64,000 bases of DNA from CAYILR01 sp964364175. Lineage in GTDB: Bacteria; Bdellovibrionota; UBA1018. The translations under genes and the position numbers were made by a program. The notes below the pieces were generated by a model. It was not told where the DNA came from, did no database searches, and worked only from the letters and a program-made list of their open reading frames with translations. Position 1 is the stretch's first letter. Every line of letters begins with the position of its first letter. The stretch covers positions 12,774 to 76,773 of the forward strand of contig CAYILR010000018.1 of assembly GCA_964364175.1 (NCBI GenBank). The letters run 5' to 3'. This document shows positions 6,616-13,794 of the stretch, piece by piece.

Positions 6616-9051
6616 ATGCGTACCATGAGCTCGTTCAAACTCACCGCCGACACTCGCAAGCGCCTCACAGCCCTTGCCGAAAAGACCGGCCAGTCAATGA
6701 CCGCCGTGCTCGAGTCCAGCATCGCAGCCGTGGACCTAGGGACGCTTCAGAATCCGCCTCAACAGCCAGCCTATCGTGAGCGTGAGCCCGAAGCGCACGA
6801 CATGCCCCAGCTCGTCCAGCAGTGGCACAACCCGTTTCGGTCGTGGGATCCCGGGTCGTTACTCAACGCGAAATCCCAGGCTGACAACGGGAGCATGCAA
6901 CTGGCGTGGGACCTCTGCGAGAGCATGCTCGCTGACACGACCGTGGCCGGCGGTATCCAACTCCGCGTCAACGGGCTTGCTGGGCTTCCGGTCCGGTTTA
7001 CGGGCGGCAACGAGGACGTGCTCGAGGCCGTATCGACAGACTTCTTTGCGATGGAGACGGCGGGCGAGGCGTCCTTCCGACGGGTAGCCGGTCTGCTGCT
7101 CAACATCGTGCCCTGCTACGTTCGGGAGCTCCTGGACATCGACGGCCGGCTTGTGCCCAGGCTCGAGCCGTGGAACCCGCGGTGGCTTCGCTGGCGCTGG
7201 CAGCCGGGCGGCTACGAGTGGTTCATCCAGACTGCGGACGCGGAGATCCGGCTTGCTGACCAGCCGGGACGGTGGTTCCTCTACTGTCCGCTCGGCTTCG
7301 CTGGCGGCCGGCCGTGGGTCAACGGACTCTGGTATTCGCTCTGCACCTGGTGGCTGGCGAAAAGCTACGCCATCGCCGACCTTGCCGCGTTCGGGCAGAG
7401 CCACGCTACCCCAAAATGGTTTCTGAGCCAGATCGAAGGGACGATTGCACCGGGGACGGAAAAGGAGGCGGAAAAGCGGAAGGCGATCAGCTACTTGTCG
7501 CGGCTCCCTGAACGGCCCGGCATGTATGTGCCGTTCGGCTTCAAGGTCACTCAGGAAGAGACCACATCGACGGCGTGGCAGTCCCTTACGGCTCAGATCG
7601 ATCTCGCTGACAAAGCGATGACGAGAGACATCCTCGGGAGCGATGCCGGGACGAACGCCAACACGACCTATGCCAGCGCTCACACCGGGGACGCAGTCCG
7701 ATGGGACCTGACGATCTCCGATGCTGACGCTGAAACCTCGTGGTGGCATGACGGGCCCGGGACGCTGTGGCATGCGCTGAATTTCCGGGGCAGGAAGCAA
7801 CTTCAGGCGTTCGGTGGTGTGCTTGACCTGCAGCAGGACCACCGCGGACATTGGGCGCTGTCGAGGGCTGACGAACGCCCGGTCTCGCTCATGCTGTCGG
7901 AAGAGGGCAACCGGCGACACCTCCGGTTCCTGTCGGGCGTTGACAACCGCGTCCGTTCGGGCGACGAAGTCCCCTGGCCTACGCGAGATGCGACCCCATC
8001 GGAAGATCTGGCCAAGGTCGCAGAGACGCAGGGCAAGGCGGCAACGGCGCTGGTGCAACTCACGACGGCAGCGGCGGCCGATCCGAACGTGGCGGCGGCA
8101 CTGGCGAAGATCGACATCGAGCGCTACATTGGACGCTACTTCCCGATGAAGGGCGAGGAAGAGAGCGGGGTGCAACTGGAGATGGAAGACGGGACGATCT
8201 TGGAGCTCAAGGGCAAGACCGGATCGGGATGGATCACGATCAACGGAACCCATGTGCATGCTACACCGGGTAAGAAGGTGGATTTCAAGGGGCTGAGGGC
8301 GACGGCAGGGGGGCAGAAATCTGGTAGTGGATCCTTGCTCGGAGATGCCGGTCGCGCGGCGACTAAGCCGAAGACGATTGATCCAGCAACTGTCACTGCA
8401 GACAGCGGCTATGCCGCCTACGCAAAGGGCATGAAAGCGCGCGGGAGAAAGCCAAAAGGCGAGGCGGAACACCGCGCGGAGCTTGTCAAGAGTCACCTTG
8501 GCCAGGACATGAGCAACGAGCAGATCGCGGGATTGGTCGGAGTGCACGGCGCGAACAACTACAAGGTCGATATCCGTGGCGATGCGGTTCAGGTCTCGAT
8601 CGATCATCCTGAATTCACAATGAAGCGCACGTTCACCAGGGACGAAGACGGTAAGACCGTGTGTAACAATGATTTTTTAGAGGTAAAAGGCGAGCAGGGC
8701 AAGGGGCTCGGTTCCAAGGTCTTCGGCGAACAGGTTGAATCGTTGAGGCAGAACGGTATTGATAGGATGACTACCCATGCAGCGCGCGAAACGACGACAG
8801 AGGGGAAGCAATACAATGGGTATTATACCTGGCCACGATTGGGCTACAATGGCGCGATCCCTGCGGATCTCCAAGCAGATCTGCCCAAAGGATTAAAGGG
8901 TTCCAAGGATTTACACGATCTAATGAAAACGAAGTCGGGCCGCGACTGGTGGAAACAGCATGGGACTGATGTTGACGTGCATTTCGATCTTTCGAAGGAT
9001 TCCGCAAGCTCTAAGATCTTTGACGCCTACCGGGCAGAGAAGGGGAAATAA
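6616..9051 (+). CDS. DUF935 Mu gp29-like portal with extra terminal domains
   Basis: The core (about residues 55-470) is a Mu gp29-like portal of the DUF935 family: SMLADTTVAGGIQLRVNGL, RLEPWNPRWLRWRW, AKSYAIADLAAFGQ, KAMTRDILGSDAGTNANTTY. Portals form the dodecameric ring at one capsid vertex. Family members are about 500 residues; this one is 811. Residues 4-36 (SSFKLTADTRKRLTALAEK then TAVLESS) look like a ribbon-helix-helix. Around residue 538 is WITINGTHVHA, a segment seen in other phage head proteins. Residues ~690-760 (QGKGLGSKVFG, IDRMTTHAA, YYTWPRLGYNG) resemble a GNAT acetyltransferase fold. Start ATG 6616 has GGAGG four bases upstream; 6625 is an alternative. Confidence 0.8.
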   Translation: MRTMSSFKLTADTRKRLTALAEKTGQSMTAVLESSIAAVDLGTLQNPPQQPAYREREPEAHDMPQLVQQWHNPFRSWDPGSLLNAKSQADNGSMQLAWDLCESMLADTTVAGGIQLRVNGLAGLPVRFTGGNEDVLEAVSTDFFAMETAGEASFRRVAGLLLNIVPCYVRELLDIDGRLVPRLEPWNPRWLRWRWQPGGYEWFIQTADAEIRLADQPGRWFLYCPLGFAGGRPWVNGLWYSLCTWWLAKSYAIADLAAFGQSHATPKWFLSQIEGTIAPGTEKEAEKRKAISYLSRLPERPGMYVPFGFKVTQEETTSTAWQSLTAQIDLADKAMTRDILGSDAGTNANTTYASAHTGDAVRWDLTISDADAETSWWHDGPGTLWHALNFRGRKQLQAFGGVLDLQQDHRGHWALSRADERPVSLMLSEEGNRRHLRFLSGVDNRVRSGDEVPWPTRDATPSEDLAKVAETQGKAATALVQLTTAAAADPNVAAALAKIDIERYIGRYFPMKGEEESGVQLEMEDGTILELKGKTGSGWITINGTHVHATPGKKVDFKGLRATAGGQKSGSGSLLGDAGRAATKPKTIDPATVTADSGYAAYAKGMKARGRKPKGEAEHRAELVKSHLGQDMSNEQIAGLVGVHGANNYKVDIRGDAVQVSIDHPEFTMKRTFTRDEDGKTVCNNDFLEVKGEQGKGLGSKVFGEQVESLRQNGIDRMTTHAARETTTEGKQYNGYYTWPRLGYNGAIPADLQADLPKGLKGSKDLHDLMKTKSGRDWWKQHGTDVDVHFDLSKDSASSKIFDAYRAEKGK

Positions 9052-9443
9052 TGCAGGAAGAAATCGAACTGACAGAAGACGACGATGCGATTCTTGACCG
9101 CGTTTGGGGAATCGTGGAAGAGCGGGAAAACCAGGACAACGGCCCCACCCTCCTTCTCCAGCCCCCCCGCAACCTCCGCGCACCCCTTCACGCCGGTCTC
9201 GAAGTCGTGGATGACACCGTTTCCGAGCTCCAGAAGGCAACACCCGATGCCATGGGCGACATCACGGGGCAGGTCCTGCGGGTGCTTTCCGACGCTCGAG
9301 ACTACCCCGACGCGCGGCAACGGCTGGCGGTTGCGTTCCCGGATCTGGATCGGTCCGCACTCCGGAACATGCTGACCGGGGCGATGCTGGTGAACCAGGC
9401 GGCTGGGATGGTGACGGTTCAGCGGGAGGTGGAGGGGGAGTGA
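9051..9443 (+). CDS. Portal C-terminal-domain-like protein (130 aa)
   Basis: The ATG overlaps the portal stop. After an acidic N-terminus, the second half (LRVLSDARDYPDARQRL, then VAFPDLDRSALRNML and MLVNQAAG) resembles the helical tail that normally ends DUF935 portals. This suggests the portal's native C-terminus was split off when the GNAT-like segment was inserted. The product may assemble with the portal ring. The homology is judged by eye. Confidence 0.6.
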   Translation: MQEEIELTEDDDAILDRVWGIVEERENQDNGPTLLLQPPRNLRAPLHAGLEVVDDTVSELQKATPDAMGDITGQVLRVLSDARDYPDARQRLAVAFPDLDRSALRNMLTGAMLVNQAAGMVTVQREVEGE

Positions 9444-9463
9444 CCGCCTGCCCGCTTTAAGTG

Positions 9464-9492
9464 TTGCGCTCCGTCCCATCCCGCGCTATAGT
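9464..9492 (+). promoter_or_regulatory. Dispersed TAAGTGTTGCGC promoter, copy 1
   Basis: TAAGTGTTGCGC at 9458-9469 supplies the -35 box TTGCGC (9464-9469); TATAGT at 9487-9492 is 17 bp away. It is the only copy in the head region, and unlike the other copies it leads to a GGAGACACC rather than an ACGGAGG ribosome site. Confidence 0.75.
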
Positions 9493-9518
9493 TCCTCCAT
9501 GCGAACCGTGGAGACACC

Positions 9519-10019
9519 ATGCTGATAACCCCTGAAATCGATCTCACCCCCGAATCGGCGCAGAGCCTGGCTCGTTTCGAGCAACTCTTCTGGTCCGGCC
9601 GCTTTTTCATGCTCGCGAACGTGGCCACGCTGGCGGCTACGGACATTCAGACCCTCTACCGGGCGATGGACCGGGTTGTGTGCGCGGCGTCGATGAGCCG
9701 CCTCTGTACATCCCCGGAACCGCTGACACCAGAGGAACGGCTTGCAGCGGCAAAAGCGGCGGCGGCTGAGCTGAAGCTGTTGCTCGAGCAGGCAATGGCG
9801 CAGGTGTTGGAGTGGTACGAAGCGCAGTCGCCAGATGTGCAGGCGGCGTTTCTGGCGCTGTTGGTGAGCCTGCAACAGTGGATGGCGAGCATCGTTGACT
9901 CGCTCAGTCCGGAGGCGCAAGCCGTGGTGGCAAGCGTCAAGGTGTTGGTGGCTGTCCTGTCGGGCGATGTGGCGACTCGGCAGTTGCAGGCGATGGCGCA
10001 GAAGCGGCCGCAAGTATGA
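9519..10019 (+). CDS. Unknown all-helical protein (166 aa)
   Basis: It is the first gene after promoter copy 1, with GTGGAGACACC before the ATG. The product is Ala/Leu/Glu-rich and helical throughout (EERLAAAKAAAAELKLLLEQ; SPEAQAVVASVKVLVAVL). Part of the C-terminal half is hydrophobic enough to touch a membrane but is more likely a helical bundle. No family is recognised. It overlaps the next gene by ATGA. Confidence 0.65.
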   Translation: MLITPEIDLTPESAQSLARFEQLFWSGRFFMLANVATLAATDIQTLYRAMDRVVCAASMSRLCTSPEPLTPEERLAAAKAAAAELKLLLEQAMAQVLEWYEAQSPDVQAAFLALLVSLQQWMASIVDSLSPEAQAVVASVKVLVAVLSGDVATRQLQAMAQKRPQV

Positions 10020-10213
10020 AATGGATTGAACCAGGCTTATTTTGGATTCTGTTGCATAGCGCATGGTATTTGACTGTGTGCTTCTGGAAGCTTTCGTATA
10101 GGGCGGAACTGCCTCATGGCAGCGACACCACGTCGGTGCAAGCGCTTTATGTATTTGTGCTTATCCTGGGGCTACCATTCCAGAAAGCCATGCAAAAACG
10201 CGGATGGAGATGA
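10016..10213 (+). CDS. Small two-span membrane protein, holin candidate
   Basis: A 65-residue protein with hydrophobic spans at about residues 7-24 (GLFWILLHSAWYLTVCFW) and 43-56 (ALYVFVLILGLPF) and a basic tail QKAMQKRGWR. Size and topology fit a class II holin, but the lysozyme lies 19 kb away and other small membrane proteins in the window are equally possible. It overlaps the preceding gene. Confidence 0.55.
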   Translation: MKWIEPGLFWILLHSAWYLTVCFWKLSYRAELPHGSDTTSVQALYVFVLILGLPFQKAMQKRGWR

Positions 10214-10231
10214 AGCGATAGCATTAGAAAC

Positions 10232-10248
10232 GACCGCTGAGGGCGGTC
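10232..10248 (+). promoter_or_regulatory. Short hairpin before the next ribosome site
   Basis: GACCGC (10232-10237) pairs with GCGGTC (10243-10248) over a 5-nt loop, two bases before the GGGAGACACG ribosome site of the following gene. No T-run follows. It may stabilise the mRNA 5' segment after processing. Confidence 0.35.
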
Positions 10249-10260
10249 TAGGGAGACACG

Positions 10261-11007
10261 ATGCAGGTTCCAGACGCGCTCAAAGCAATTGAACGTGACA
10301 CTAGAGGGGAATTCTCTGTTGTCGATGACCGGGTCTATTGGGAGGCACGGTTTGACACGCCAGATGGCGAAGAATGTCATGACGTCGCGTGGGATTTGTA
10401 CACCAGCGCTGCAGCCCTAATACTTTACGCCGGCTATGAGCCCGTGGAGTCAGGCAGTGACAATGACACGACGTGGTGTTTTATTGGGGATGAAGGCAAG
10501 GGAGATGCGATGAAAACAGAGAGTGCCAGCGTGAATACTGCGGGAGATATACCGTGCATCATGCTGCCGATCGAAGTCGAACGGCTTGATGCGCTTGAAC
10601 AACAATGGCACGGCGCGCGCGTTGTCGGCCGGTTGTCTTCTGGAGATCTGCTGTTTGAGCACGGCGGGTTTTTGTGGGCGTTCGATAGCCGCGCGCGCGT
10701 CCTGCTGCTCGATCCGATTTCGGCCCCGTCCGCATCTACCGAGATCAAAGCCACCAAGCTCGATCTCCCCTGGCCCGCGCTGAAGTGGCAGGATGTCCCG
10801 GGCGGGTGTCTGGTGACGTTCCTCCAGCTCGTTCGACAGCCCGGCATCATTGGGCAGCCACAGGTCATCCCGGTGGGGACCTCGTTCATCCCGGGCGTGT
10901 ACCTTGTTCAGGCAAGGGACAAGGAAGGGGTGGCGGGCGTGTACGCGGTGAAGATCGGCGTGACGCTGGATGAGTTGGGGCTGAAGCGGGTTGAGGAGGG
11001 GAACTGA
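10261..11007 (+). CDS. Unknown protein (248 aa), possibly two fused small proteins
   Basis: The ATG follows GGGAGACACG. The N-terminal ~80 residues (WEARFDTPDGEECHDVAWDLY) are acidic alpha/beta. A second in-frame ATG at 10510, with AAGGGAGATGCG before it, could start an internal product of 166 residues that is beta-rich (ARVVGRLSSGDLLFEHGGFL) and ends with an IPVGTSFIPGVYLV region. No family is recognised. Confidence 0.55.
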   Translation: MQVPDALKAIERDTRGEFSVVDDRVYWEARFDTPDGEECHDVAWDLYTSAAALILYAGYEPVESGSDNDTTWCFIGDEGKGDAMKTESASVNTAGDIPCIMLPIEVERLDALEQQWHGARVVGRLSSGDLLFEHGGFLWAFDSRARVLLLDPISAPSASTEIKATKLDLPWPALKWQDVPGGCLVTFLQLVRQPGIIGQPQVIPVGTSFIPGVYLVQARDKEGVAGVYAVKIGVTLDELGLKRVEEGN

Positions 11008-11447
11008 TGGATGAGATTTACCGCTCGGTCGTCAAACGACAGATCCGGCCAATGGCGATGAGCGTCAAGATCCGCCGTCACATTGAGGCGCTTCTCATCG
11101 GATGGGCTCAAGCCGATGGCGAATTTCGAGCGGCCATCCGCGACAAGCGCGCCCCGGGCGGCTACCGTATCGTTGAACGCGCCAAGAAGCGGCAGAAGGT
11201 GATAGCCCGGTGCCAGATTTCGGACCTGCATACAGCGGATGTGGTGTGGACCGATCCCGCGATGAAGCCGCCTCCGTTGCCGTCACCTGTTCAGCAGACG
11301 TGTAGCCAGTGCCACGGGGCGAAACTACTTCGTGTCTCGTGGCCAGGCGAGGAACGACCCCGCCCGATGACCTGCACGCGCTGTAACGGGTCAGGGGTTG
11401 AGTGGGTGAGACCGGAAGAGGAAGAGGACGAGTATGGTATGGATTAA
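11007..11447 (+). CDS. DnaJ-like zinc-ribbon protein (146 aa)
   Basis: The N-terminal ~90 residues are basic and helical. The C-terminus holds two CxxCxG-type knuckles, CSQCHGA and CTRCNGSG, as in the zinc-binding centre of DnaJ, followed by an acidic tail (EEEEDEYGMD). It probably binds one zinc ion and a protein or nucleic-acid partner; the partner is unknown. It overlaps genes on both sides. Confidence 0.6.
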   Translation: MDEIYRSVVKRQIRPMAMSVKIRRHIEALLIGWAQADGEFRAAIRDKRAPGGYRIVERAKKRQKVIARCQISDLHTADVVWTDPAMKPPPLPSPVQQTCSQCHGAKLLRVSWPGEERPRPMTCTRCNGSGVEWVRPEEEEDEYGMD

Positions 11448-11625
11448 CGTGCAAAATCTTGTTACTCGCGATAACGATACGTTTGTGGTGAGCCGGGTGC
11501 CTATCCGTGGTGAGATGCTATGGGATAAAGACCATGACACGACTATGGAGGTTGTTGATGTAATACACGTTCTCGACGTCGACGAAGACAGTGACGATCC
11601 AGCAGCGATCGTAAGAGTGAAATAG
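11434..11625 (+). CDS. Small unknown acidic protein (63 aa)
   Basis: It begins inside the end of the zinc-ribbon gene and ends on the next frame's GTG. The product is beta-rich (WINVQNLVTRDNDTFVVSR) with an acidic C-terminal half, perhaps a small SH3-like barrel. No family is recognised. Confidence 0.5.
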   Translation: MVWINVQNLVTRDNDTFVVSRVPIRGEMLWDKDHDTTMEVVDVIHVLDVDEDSDDPAAIVRVK

Positions 11626-11699
11626 TGGAACGTTTACATGCGGGTTCCAGGGGATACTTACAGCGCATGTATTTGCCCACCGAACCCAGGGAGGTCTTG

Positions 11700-11957
11700 A
11701 TGGACCAGGTTAAATTGTCTACCGGTAGGGCCTTCTACGCCCACGAAGGAATCATCGGTCTGAGCCCGGACGGGTGGGTTTATGAGGGGTACGATGGAGT
11801 GGTTCTGAACCCAGAACGGTACGTGAATGAGGCTGAGGGGTTTCCTGCGGACCTTACGGATGCGGAGTGTTGTGAACTTGCGGATATGATGATCTTGAGG
11901 TGGACGGAGTTTAAGCGCAATCACTCGTCACAAAAGGACCTCCCAGCGAGGACATGA
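11700..11957 (+). CDS. Small unknown protein (85 aa)
   Basis: The frame is open from GTG 11625, but ATG 11700 has GGGAGG five bases upstream and starts the well-coded part (MDQVKLSTGRAFYAHEGI). The product has a beta-rich first half (GLSPDGWVYEGYDGVV) and a helical second half (LTDAECCELADMMILRW). It overlaps the minor head gene by ATGA. Confidence 0.55.
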   Translation: MDQVKLSTGRAFYAHEGIIGLSPDGWVYEGYDGVVLNPERYVNEAEGFPADLTDAECCELADMMILRWTEFKRNHSSQKDLPART

Positions 11958-12736
11958 TGCCACTACCCCAGCCCGTCCTAAAAGCCTCCGAGCCCGTTCC
12001 CTTCTCCGCCGCGATCCAGTGGTTCGGCCAGCAAGCCCCGTGGATCTCCGGCTCGAGCTGGAACACGATGGCAGGCCTTGCCGCGATGAAGGGGGACCAA
12101 GTCTCCGCTGCAACGCTACTCGTCATGCTCGATGACGTGTTCTCGGAGATGGACAGGGCGGTGAGAGAGGGGCTGCCGTATGGCGACTTCCTGCGTGAGC
12201 TCGCCCCGAAACTTGACGCGAGGTGGTACCAGGCTGACAGCCCCCGGCTGAAGCTAATCTATCACAACAACATCGGTTCGGCGCTGATGGCCGGGCGGGA
12301 AGCGCAACTGAGCGACCCGGACGTGATGGAGGCAATGCCCTGGACACTTTTTGACGGGATAGCCGACTTTCGACAGACCGTTTTGATTTGTAAGCCTCGA
12401 GACGGGATCATTCTTCCTGCCGATGACCCGTGGTGGAAGACGAATTCGCCGCTACTTCACCATGGATGCAGATCCGGCAAGATCAGCCTCGACGAACACG
12501 ACGCGAAGGAGATGGGCGGCAGAACGAAGGCATCCAATCTGGCAAGTCTCCCGCCTCCGTCGAAGGGTTGGGGCAAGCCGAACAACTGGCAGGACTGGAA
12601 GCCGAAGGGATCCGACTATCACGAGCCTCTGGCTGACGAGTATTCACGATGGACCCGTGGCCAGGATTACATCAGCCAAAAGGACGAATGGGATGCCAAG
12701 GTGAAGGCCTGGATCCCGAAGGGAGACACCAAATGA
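11954..12736 (+). CDS. Mu F-like minor head protein
   Basis: A 260-residue member of the Mu F/SPP1 gp7 head morphogenesis family. The signature is in the second half: LIYHNNIGSALMAGREAQL, MPWTLFDGIADFR and PLLHHGCRSG, the conserved helix-Cys/His-Gly-Cys-Arg region. It acts with the portal and scaffold during procapsid assembly and may be ejected with DNA. Its place after the portal matches Mu gene order, although seven small genes separate the two. It is shorter than full Mu F. Confidence 0.8.
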   Translation: MMPLPQPVLKASEPVPFSAAIQWFGQQAPWISGSSWNTMAGLAAMKGDQVSAATLLVMLDDVFSEMDRAVREGLPYGDFLRELAPKLDARWYQADSPRLKLIYHNNIGSALMAGREAQLSDPDVMEAMPWTLFDGIADFRQTVLICKPRDGIILPADDPWWKTNSPLLHHGCRSGKISLDEHDAKEMGGRTKASNLASLPPPSKGWGKPNNWQDWKPKGSDYHEPLADEYSRWTRGQDYISQKDEWDAKVKAWIPKGDTK

Positions 12737-13041
12737 CGACAAAGAACGATGGATCTGAGTTGACAGGCGATCGTTTGCGGCGATTAATCCTTGGCATGCT
12801 GCCACAATCGCGCGCGCTTGTAGATGATGTGCATCGCCGTGGGCTTCTGTCTTATGCAGACGGGGAGCCTGCTGGATGGATCGAGTCAGCGGTATCGGCG
12901 TTGACAATGGACGCCAAGGAAGACCTGCTGATGCAACTGACGACGGAAGCATTACAGATCAAGCGCGCTCAGGCGGAAGCGCTCGAGCGACAGACGGCTC
13001 GAGCTGTGAGACGCGCCAAGGAAGGACGGTTGCCACGATGA
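12733..13041 (+). CDS. Small unknown helical protein (102 aa)
   Basis: ATG 12733 overlaps the F-like stop and follows GGGAGACACCAA. Residues 1-50 are mixed; the C-terminal half is a charged helix (RAQAEALERQTARAVRRAKE) that could form a coiled coil. No family is recognised. Confidence 0.5.
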   Translation: MTTKNDGSELTGDRLRRLILGMLPQSRALVDDVHRRGLLSYADGEPAGWIESAVSALTMDAKEDLLMQLTTEALQIKRAQAEALERQTARAVRRAKEGRLPR

Positions 13042-13286
13042 CGACGAAAGAGGATGCGAGTTTAGGATTTCGTCTGGCCGAGGGTCTTGCCACAGGCACA
13101 GACGACGATGGGTTGTCGTGGACGTTCGTCTACATCCTGAAGGCTACGGGGCTCTGTGTGTTCGATTTTGTTCGTACATTGCCGACAGCAGACCCGATGG
13201 ACGACGATGCAGAAACCAAGATCGATGAAGAGCCGCCTGAATGGGTGTTGGCCGCGGTCAAGCGCGCCATTGGAGGGAAGCGATGA
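13038..13286 (+). CDS. Small unknown acidic protein (82 aa)
   Basis: It starts at the ATGA overlap with the previous gene. The product has an aromatic beta stretch (LSWTFVYILKATGLCVFDFV) and an acidic linker before a basic end. It shares the opening MTTKE with both neighbours, which suggests small-scale duplication of starts. No family is recognised. Confidence 0.5.
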   Translation: MTTKEDASLGFRLAEGLATGTDDDGLSWTFVYILKATGLCVFDFVRTLPTADPMDDDAETKIDEEPPEWVLAAVKRAIGGKR

Positions 13287-13540
13287 CCACAAAAGAAGCC
13301 GCCACAAAGGCCGGCGTAACCGAGACCCTGGTCAAGCGCTGGCTCAAGCGCGGCGACGTGCTCGGCACGAAGACCGGGCGATCATGGGATGTGGACGCTG
13401 AAAGCTTACGGGTGTTCCTCGGGAAGCCGAGGCTGAGGGGGACGCCTCGATGGCGGGATAGGGCTAAAGCCGCCCTCGACGATGCCACGGCTGAAGATAT
13501 TCATTCTCCGGGGGCTGGAGATCCCCCGCCTGTCGAATAG
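13283..13540 (+). CDS. MerR/excisionase-like HTH protein (85 aa)
   Basis: The N-terminal 50 residues (EAATKAGVTETLVKRWLKRG, then WDVDAESLRVFLG) match the winged helix-turn-helix of MerR-type excisionases and small phage DNA-binding proteins: a helix-turn-helix, a short wing and a final helix. It lies between head genes and converges on the minus-strand RHH gene, with 77 bp shared at their 3' ends. It may control head-operon transcription. Confidence 0.6.
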   Translation: MTTKEAATKAGVTETLVKRWLKRGDVLGTKTGRSWDVDAESLRVFLGKPRLRGTPRWRDRAKAALDDATAEDIHSPGAGDPPPVE

Positions 13541-13673
13541 CGTCTCGGATGATCTCGTTATAGGTCAATCCGCGCTCGTCTGCCAATTCCATGATCCGCT
13601 CTTTTTCCCGCTCTTCCATTCGCACTGTCACGCGACAGATACGTTTCTCGCCTAACAGCAGTTCCCGTGCCAT
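13464..13673 (-). CDS. Ribbon-helix-helix regulator, only minus-strand gene
   Basis: Read on the minus strand, the protein has CRVTVRMEER (the DNA-contacting beta strand), EKERIMELADERGLTYNEI and IRDAIRQAGD, the Arc/MetJ-type ribbon-helix-helix. GGAGG precedes two adjacent ATGs; the second (13673) has better spacing. It is the only convincing minus-strand gene in the window and sits inside the head operon, pointing away from the protease gene. A repressor of its own promoter or of the downstream head genes is likely but unproven. Confidence 0.7.
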   Translation of the reverse strand: MARELLLGEKRICRVTVRMEEREKERIMELADERGLTYNEIIRDAIRQAGDLQPPENEYLQPWHRRGRL

Positions 13674-13707
13674 CATGCCTCCATACCAGCATTTACGTGG
13701 CGGTCAC

Positions 13708-13722
13708 GCATAGAATTGCATA
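13708..13722. promoter_or_regulatory. Candidate operator for RHH regulator
   Basis: Two GCATA direct repeats (13708-13712 and 13718-13722) are 10 bp apart, one helical turn, in the short gap between the divergent RHH gene and the protease gene. RHH proteins often bind such tandem half-sites. This is inference from position and spacing. Confidence 0.35.
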
Positions 13723-13794
13723 CCTAACTCATCATGTCTAGTGTTGTCTTCAGAAGCGGCCGCGGTGTCTCCCGGTCGCTCTTTTGGAGACACG

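Noticed and set aside
6859..8607. 582-codon minus-strand frame opposite the portal gene
   Set aside because: It mirrors a well-supported portal; long antisense frames arise in GC-rich DNA with G/C third positions. The translation shows no domain, and no minus-strand ribosome site is seen.
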